The notes under the pieces were generated by a model that did not search any database, was not told the DNA's origin, and saw only the letters and a list, made by a program, of their open reading frames with translations. 64,000 bases of DNA from contig JAIVEN010000012.1 of NCBI GenBank assembly GCA_026686845.1, forward strand, positions 25,236,501 to 25,300,500, written 5' to 3'. Below, in pieces: positions 59,367 to 64,000 of the stretch. The position numbers and the translations under genes were made by a program. Within the stretch, counting starts at the first letter, position 1; each line of letters begins with the position of its first letter. The DNA is from Adenanthera pavonina (Eukaryota; Streptophyta; Magnoliopsida; Fabales; Fabaceae).

Positions 59367-60245
59367 ATGGTTTGTAAAATAGTGAAAGGTATTTTTGAGA
59401 ACCCATTTTTGGTTAAGAAAGTGAACCAAACTCACCTAGCTCTTATTCCTAAAGTGGACAAGCCAGAGACAATGAAAGGCTTTAGACCAATCTCCCTGTG
59501 CAATATGAGTTACAAGATTGTCTCTAAAATCATTGCAAATAGAATGAGAAAGGTGATGAATAAATTGATTGGATACCACCAATGTGGCTTTATACCGGAG
59601 AGGCAAAGTAGTGATAACATCATTGTGGTGTAAGAAGTGATCCATTCTATGATAAGTAAAAAGGGCTATAAGGGTATGATGGCTGTCAAAGTTGACCTTA
59701 AGAAAGCTTATGACCACTTAGAATGGCAGTCAATTGATGATACACTTAAGTTGGCATATCTTAATGAAAAATTGAGGAAGATTATCATGACATGCATCAG
59801 TACCTCTAAAATGCAAGTATTGTGGAATGGGGTACCTTCACAAAGCTTTAAACCAACTAGGGGCATTCGTCAAGGTGACCCTATATCACCTTACATTTTT
59901 ACCCTGTGTATTGAAAGACTTAGTTACTTTATCAAGGATAAAGTGAAGGATAAGTTGTGGATTCCACTTAGACATGGAAAAAGGGCTTTTGAAATTACTC
60001 AACTATTTTTCGCAAACGATCTCATTCTCCTTGCTAAAGTGTCAATGAATCAAGTGGAAGTTATTAATGACTGCTTTGAAGCCTTTTGTAAGTTCTCAAG
60101 GCAGAAATTAAATAGAAATAAAACAAATATATGTGTCTTAGCAAATGCCAACTTTTCAAGGGCTCTAGATTTGAGCAACAAATTAGGCATGGTTATCACG
60201 GTTGATCTTGGCAAATACTTGGGCATCCCATTAATCCATAAATGA
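59367..60245 (+). pseudogene. LINE reverse transcriptase, broken, FANDL active site
   Basis: RT motifs in order are LALIPKVDKPETMKGFRPIS (about 59430), GFIPERQSSDNI (59589), AVKVDLKKAYDHLEW (59682), RGIRQGDPISPYIF (about 59858) and FANDLILLAKV at about 60006. The normal catalytic pair is FADD; here the first Asp is Asn, a single-base change. A stop (TAA) falls at 59631-59633 and another at 60243-60245. Not functional. Confidence 0.85.
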
Positions 60246-62014
60246 GCTTTCTTTGCCCTATTTGGTCTTATTTTAGAGAAAACAAGAAAAAGATTATCAA
60301 GATGGAAGAGCAAATTCTTAAGCTTCGCTGGCAGATCTACTTTAATCAAATATGTGTTAGACGCTTTGCTAGTTAATACATGCAAATAATGATCCTTCCA
60401 ATAAAACTTTTGAATGAGTTAGAAAAAGCTAGCCACAGTTTTCTATGGGGAACTAGTAGTGAAGAAAGAAAAGTTCATCTCATGAATTGGACACGAGTGA
60501 TTAGAAGTAAGAAAGAAAGCAGCTTGGGGCTCAAAGACCTGTGAAGACAAAATGAAGCTTACACTATGAAGCTTTGTTGGAATTTAACTACAAAAACCAC
60601 ATCAAAATATTAAGGGCTAAATACAAGCGTAGTGAGGACTCAATACCAAATGTCACTAGAAAAGAAAATTCTTCTCTAACTCAGAGGAGCATCACCAAAG
60701 TGTGGAATCATTTCAAGGAAGGGTTAGGAAGGAAGATTGGGAAAGGGGATAGAACCTTGTTTTAGATAGAGAAGTGGTGTGGTTTCAAAGAGCCACTTAT
60801 TCACATTACAACCTACTAATACCCAAGGATTGATATTAATGAAAAAGTAAGGGATTTTGCAACTGTTGAAGGTGAATGGGACTGTGTTACATTGGGAACC
60901 TTATTGCCAATTTCTATTGTGAACCAAATCGCTAGCATTCAAACACTCAATCCTATGAGAGGAGAGGATACTTTTTGTTGGATGCCATCTTCTAATGGCT
61001 ACTTTCTGTTAAATCTACTTATGATTTTTTACTTGCAGGTAGATTTTCTAATCATAGGACAATATGGAGGAAGATATGGGAGTGGCCAGCTCAAGAAAAA
61101 AGTCAAGTCCTTCTTGTGGCTATACATGATAGAATACATACTGCTACACTAAGGGTAAGAAGGCATCTGTCACAATCAGATCTTTGCCCATTTGTATGTG
61201 GAGTAACTGAAGACATAATGCACCTATTGCATGATTGCCAAAATGCTATTCAAAGATAGAAGGACCTCATTCAACCAGATTTATGGCAAACCTTCAAGAA
61301 TCTAAACAGAATTGCATGGCTAAAATGGAATTATAAAATGGATACAAGTCAGGGATTCACAAAGAAGGTACCTTGGAACACACTGTTTGCCTATGTTTGC
61401 TGGTATATATGGAATTCAAGATGTGATAGAATTTTTGCTCATGAAGATCAAGTTAGAAATGCTGGTGCTTCTCAAAGTTTAGAAAAGCTCATAATGATTT
61501 AAGAATATACAACTCCTCTTGCACCTTAAGGAAATTAAAGGTGTTGTTCTCAAGTAAAGGGTATCTGCCAAGCAAGGACTCATTTAGATTAGATGTCTAT
61601 GGCTCCACAAAATGGGGAGAAAACTCCCTTATTGTGGGGCTCATCCAGGACTATAAAGCTGAATGGGTAGTGGGATTTACTGAAATTCATGGTGAAATGC
61701 CACAACTAATTGCAGATTTTAAAAGCATCATTTCAAGTTTGAATATAGGCTAGGAAAAAGGTTTGAAAAACATTCATGTTTTCACTAAAAATGTTGAGTT
61801 GGTGAACCTTCTTACTAGATGGCAAAGCAAGGGTTATATGCAACAATCATTGGTTGATCAAATTAAGTTTTTGTTATTGAGAAATTGGAATGTTTCAATT
61901 CATCTCATGTATACATTAACTAGGGTTGACTCTGATAGAAACCTTGATTTTTGCAACATTGATCAACCGCCACCTCATTGTAAGGAGGTGGCAGATGATG
62001 AAAGGGTGATGTAA
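60246..62014 (+). pseudogene. LINE RT thumb/zinc-binding and RNase H region, broken
   Basis: The pieces include LNELEKASHSFLWG-like sequence (about 60410), the reverse-transcriptase zinc-binding region (about 60990-61230, with HLLHDC near 61219) and an RNase H-like part (61580-62014, with RLDVYGSTKWGENS and later VELVNLLTRW). Several stops and frame changes occur. The RNase H domain is characteristic of many plant L1 elements. Confidence 0.7.
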
Positions 62015-62074
62015 ATACTTGCTATATGTATTTTCTTCTTGTCTTTTAATGAAGCATATTTTCATTCAAAAAAA

Positions 62075-62239
62075 TATTATATCCCAATCCAACCCTTAAA
62101 ATAGTTTTAAAGCTGCAAAATGAGCCGTTAATGTATCAAGGTGATAGTCTAATTAGTCTGGTCTAGTTCCAAAAACATTGGTCACCAGTAGTCAGTTGTA
62201 GGTGGTAAGGTTGCTACTAACAAAATTTTTGCAAAGTTA
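62075..62239. other. Short intergenic stretch
   Basis: No feature is seen between the LINE end and the tandem repeat. Confidence 0.4.
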
Positions 62240-62700
62240 CTAGCATGATTAACTATAAATAAAGATCAATTGAGTTGTAAATTGTGTATGTTCGCTTCTA
62301 AATGATCATAACAAAATGTATTTTCATATATTTGCCATAAATTAACTAACTAAATTGATTGTGAATTTCTATAGAGTCGGTTATAAATAATGATCAATTG
62401 AGTAATAAATTGAGTTCAATCACCTTGTAAATAATAATCATATAATCCATTTCTATATATTTGCCATAAATTAATCAACTAGATTGTTTCAGAATTTTTG
62501 TAGGGTTAGTTGTAAATAATGATCAATTGAGTTGTAAATTGTGCACCTTCACTGATAAATGATAATTCTAGATTCCATTTTTATGTATTTCATAAATTAT
62601 TCGACTAAATTGATTGTGAATTTTGGTCGGTGTTGGTAAATAATGATTAATTGAGTTTGAAATCGTGTACATTCACTTACAAATTATGATAAGTGAATTT
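62240..62700 (+). repeat. Tandem repeat, about 128-bp unit, 3.5-4 copies
   Basis: GAT(C/T)AATTGAG recurs at 62264, 62392, 62521 and 62645 (spacings 128, 129 and 124). Each copy is followed by a TAAATTG-like block, a TTCACT/ATCACC-like block, ATATTTGCCATAAATTA(A/T) and GATTGTGAATTT. Copies are diverged, so the array is old. It is non-coding. Confidence 0.8.
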
Positions 62701-63162
62701 TTGCACACTTCATCTCTCTCCTTTCTTCTATTTTTACATCTTTTGCTAAAGATTAATAAATGTTAATGCCCATCGAACAGTGTTGGCAATCTAGGCTAGC
62801 CTGCTACTAGGCCAAAAAAAAATGAATGCCAAATAGGCTAGTTCATGGGCTTTTTTTTTCAAATATTTTTTTATGTTTTTAAAATTTTTCAATATAATTA
62901 TTTAAATTAATACAATTAATCAGTATCATTATTTATTAAAAATAACATAATATTTAAATTTTATTATTTATACATTACTAATTAATAAAATAATATGTAT
63001 TTTTAATATTTTAAACAAAATAAAAATAAAAACGGGCTAAATGAGCCGAGCCCAAAAAGCATGTTTTCCATTTAGACTTTTATTTTTTAAAACTCAATCT
63101 ACCTATTTTATTGGACTAAATGGATTGACCCATTGGATTTGACCCATATTATTTGCTCTATT

Positions 63163-63385
63163 AGGCACTACTCTAGTGGTTAGGATTTCTCCTTGTAGGT
63201 AAAGTATCATGAGTTTGAGCCCACTTGATAGCTTGATCTAGTTAATGGAACTTGTTTGAAGGGATAAAGTCAAACTACCAGGTTGAATGACTTAATTATT
63301 TGGTATAAGTTATTACGAACTTTGGTTTACATCCCGCTCTGCCCTTATGAGTGGTTGGACTCTGCCAACTGAGATTTTTTTATCA
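63163..63385 (+). mobile_element. tRNA-derived SINE
   Basis: Internal RNA polymerase III promoter motifs are visible: box A-like TAGTGGTTAGG (63174-63184) and box B-like GAGTTTGAGCC (63211-63221), about 37 bases apart. The body of about 170 bases ends near CTGCCAACTGAG and a T-rich run. Spacing and sequence fit a plant tRNA-derived SINE. The target duplication is unclear. Confidence 0.6.
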
Positions 63386-64000
63386 TAAAAAAATGATAAA
63401 AATCCATCTTTAAAATTTTCTTTTATTATTTTTGAATAAAAGATATTTAATTTGTCAAAAAAATTGATGTCTGTCTCTATCAAATTTTGTCTCAATTAGA
63501 GATGGAATCAAACTGTCTTTAAAATCCGTCAATAAATTTTTTTTTTCGTAGTGACTTGTATATCAGCCCGAATCTGTTTGATATGCTGCAGTCACGATGG
63601 AGTACATTTTTTTTATGTGCTTGTTTCTGTTACTGATTATAAATGCATGATGGAAATTAAGCTTTCTCGCCTTCAATGAGGGGTATGTTGGGACAAAATT
63701 CCGAAGGCTTGTGTTTCATTCTGTTAGAGCCTACACGTCATCCCAAAAATACAGCTCTGCAGTGACATAGGAAATTATTTATATTTTCTAAGTATATTAT
63801 TTCAGTCCTGATTGTAACCGCCAGCTTTCCCTCTTTCAGACGTGTCCTTTAGATTCACTGAGTGATTTACGGTTTACCAGATGACATTCTTCACCGAAGC
63901 TTTGACTCTCAAACAAGAACTCGCTTCGATGATTTTTCAACGTCTAATTTCTCAACAGCTATATATGTATGTATATATTATGGCTGCATCCAACAAAACA
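63386..64000. other. Right-edge region, possible start of a new gene
   Basis: The last 450 bases are less AT-rich and promoter-like. An ATG at 63980 opens a frame (MAASNKT) that runs off the window, just after a TATATATGTATGTATATATTA stretch. Seven codons are not enough to call a gene. Confidence 0.25.

Larger units (their letters stand above)
56930..62074 (+). mobile_element. L1-type LINE, 5'-truncated and decayed
   Basis: This is a non-LTR retrotransposon with ORF1 remnant, endonuclease, reverse transcriptase and C-terminal RNase H in the normal plant L1 order. It ends in a short 3' UTR and an A-run (CATTCAAAAAAATA, about 62063-62074). The 5' end starts inside ORF1, just before the zinc-knuckle region, so the DUF4283-like N-terminal part is missing. 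Premature stops are scattered through all parts. The target duplication was not resolved. Confidence 0.85.

Noticed and set aside
63980..64000. ATG opening a frame at the right edge.
   Set aside because: Only seven codons are visible, so it is mentioned as a possibility and not called as a gene.

Overview
The window is nuclear DNA from a flowering plant, almost certainly a eudicot. The evidence is AT-rich intergenic sequence, spliced genes with GT-AG introns, a receptor-like-protein (RLP) immune gene family, and plant-specific repeats: a Sirevirus-type Ty1/copia element, an endogenous caulimovirid, an L1-type LINE, a tRNA-derived SINE and Stowaway-like MITEs. I cannot name the species.

Layout. 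1-1310 is the 3' end of an LRR receptor-like protein gene and its downstream flank. 1311-11452 is mostly AT-rich intergenic DNA holding a Stowaway-like MITE (4040-4336), a decayed LRR-receptor-kinase exon on the minus strand (6290-6522) and a 0.9-kb element with terminal inverted repeats (about 9440-10349). 11453-23233 is one structurally complete Sirevirus-like LTR retrotransposon with LTRs of about 1.66 kb, a 5-bp target duplication (AATAA), tRNA-Met primer site, gag, pol, a long env-like third gene and a polypurine tract; its genes carry many premature stops. 23701-24840 is a second copy of the RLP downstream flank without its gene. 24840-32850 is repeat-rich: a 2.3-kb near-continuous palindrome (26419-28736), a truncated ribosomal protein L14 gene, and a 1.9-kb TIR element with a MITE inside it.

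33196-36189 is the one clearly intact large gene, an intronless 997-residue RLP, followed by the third copy of the RLP flank and a small RLP scrap (37753-37880). 40074-48400 is an endogenous pararetrovirus, Florendovirus-like. It is a greater-than-unit-length insertion (unit about 7.26 kb) whose right end is an inverted piece of the viral intergenic region that starts at the tRNA primer site. 49089-52668 fits a five-exon gene for a 199-residue UTP23/FCF1-like PIN-domain protein with a lysine-rich tail. 54744-56235 is a pair of inverted elements filled with 22-bp tandem repeats in a 198-bp higher-order period. 56930-62074 is a decayed 5'-truncated L1-type LINE. The last 2 kb holds a 128-bp tandem repeat and a SINE.

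The region reads as an RLP cluster broken up by mobile elements. The three RLP downstream flanks (near 412, 23701 and 36190) show that at least three tandem RLP units once existed. The probable functional genes are the RLP at 33196, its partly visible neighbour at the left edge, and the PIN-domain gene. Everything else recognisable is mobile, viral or pseudogenic.
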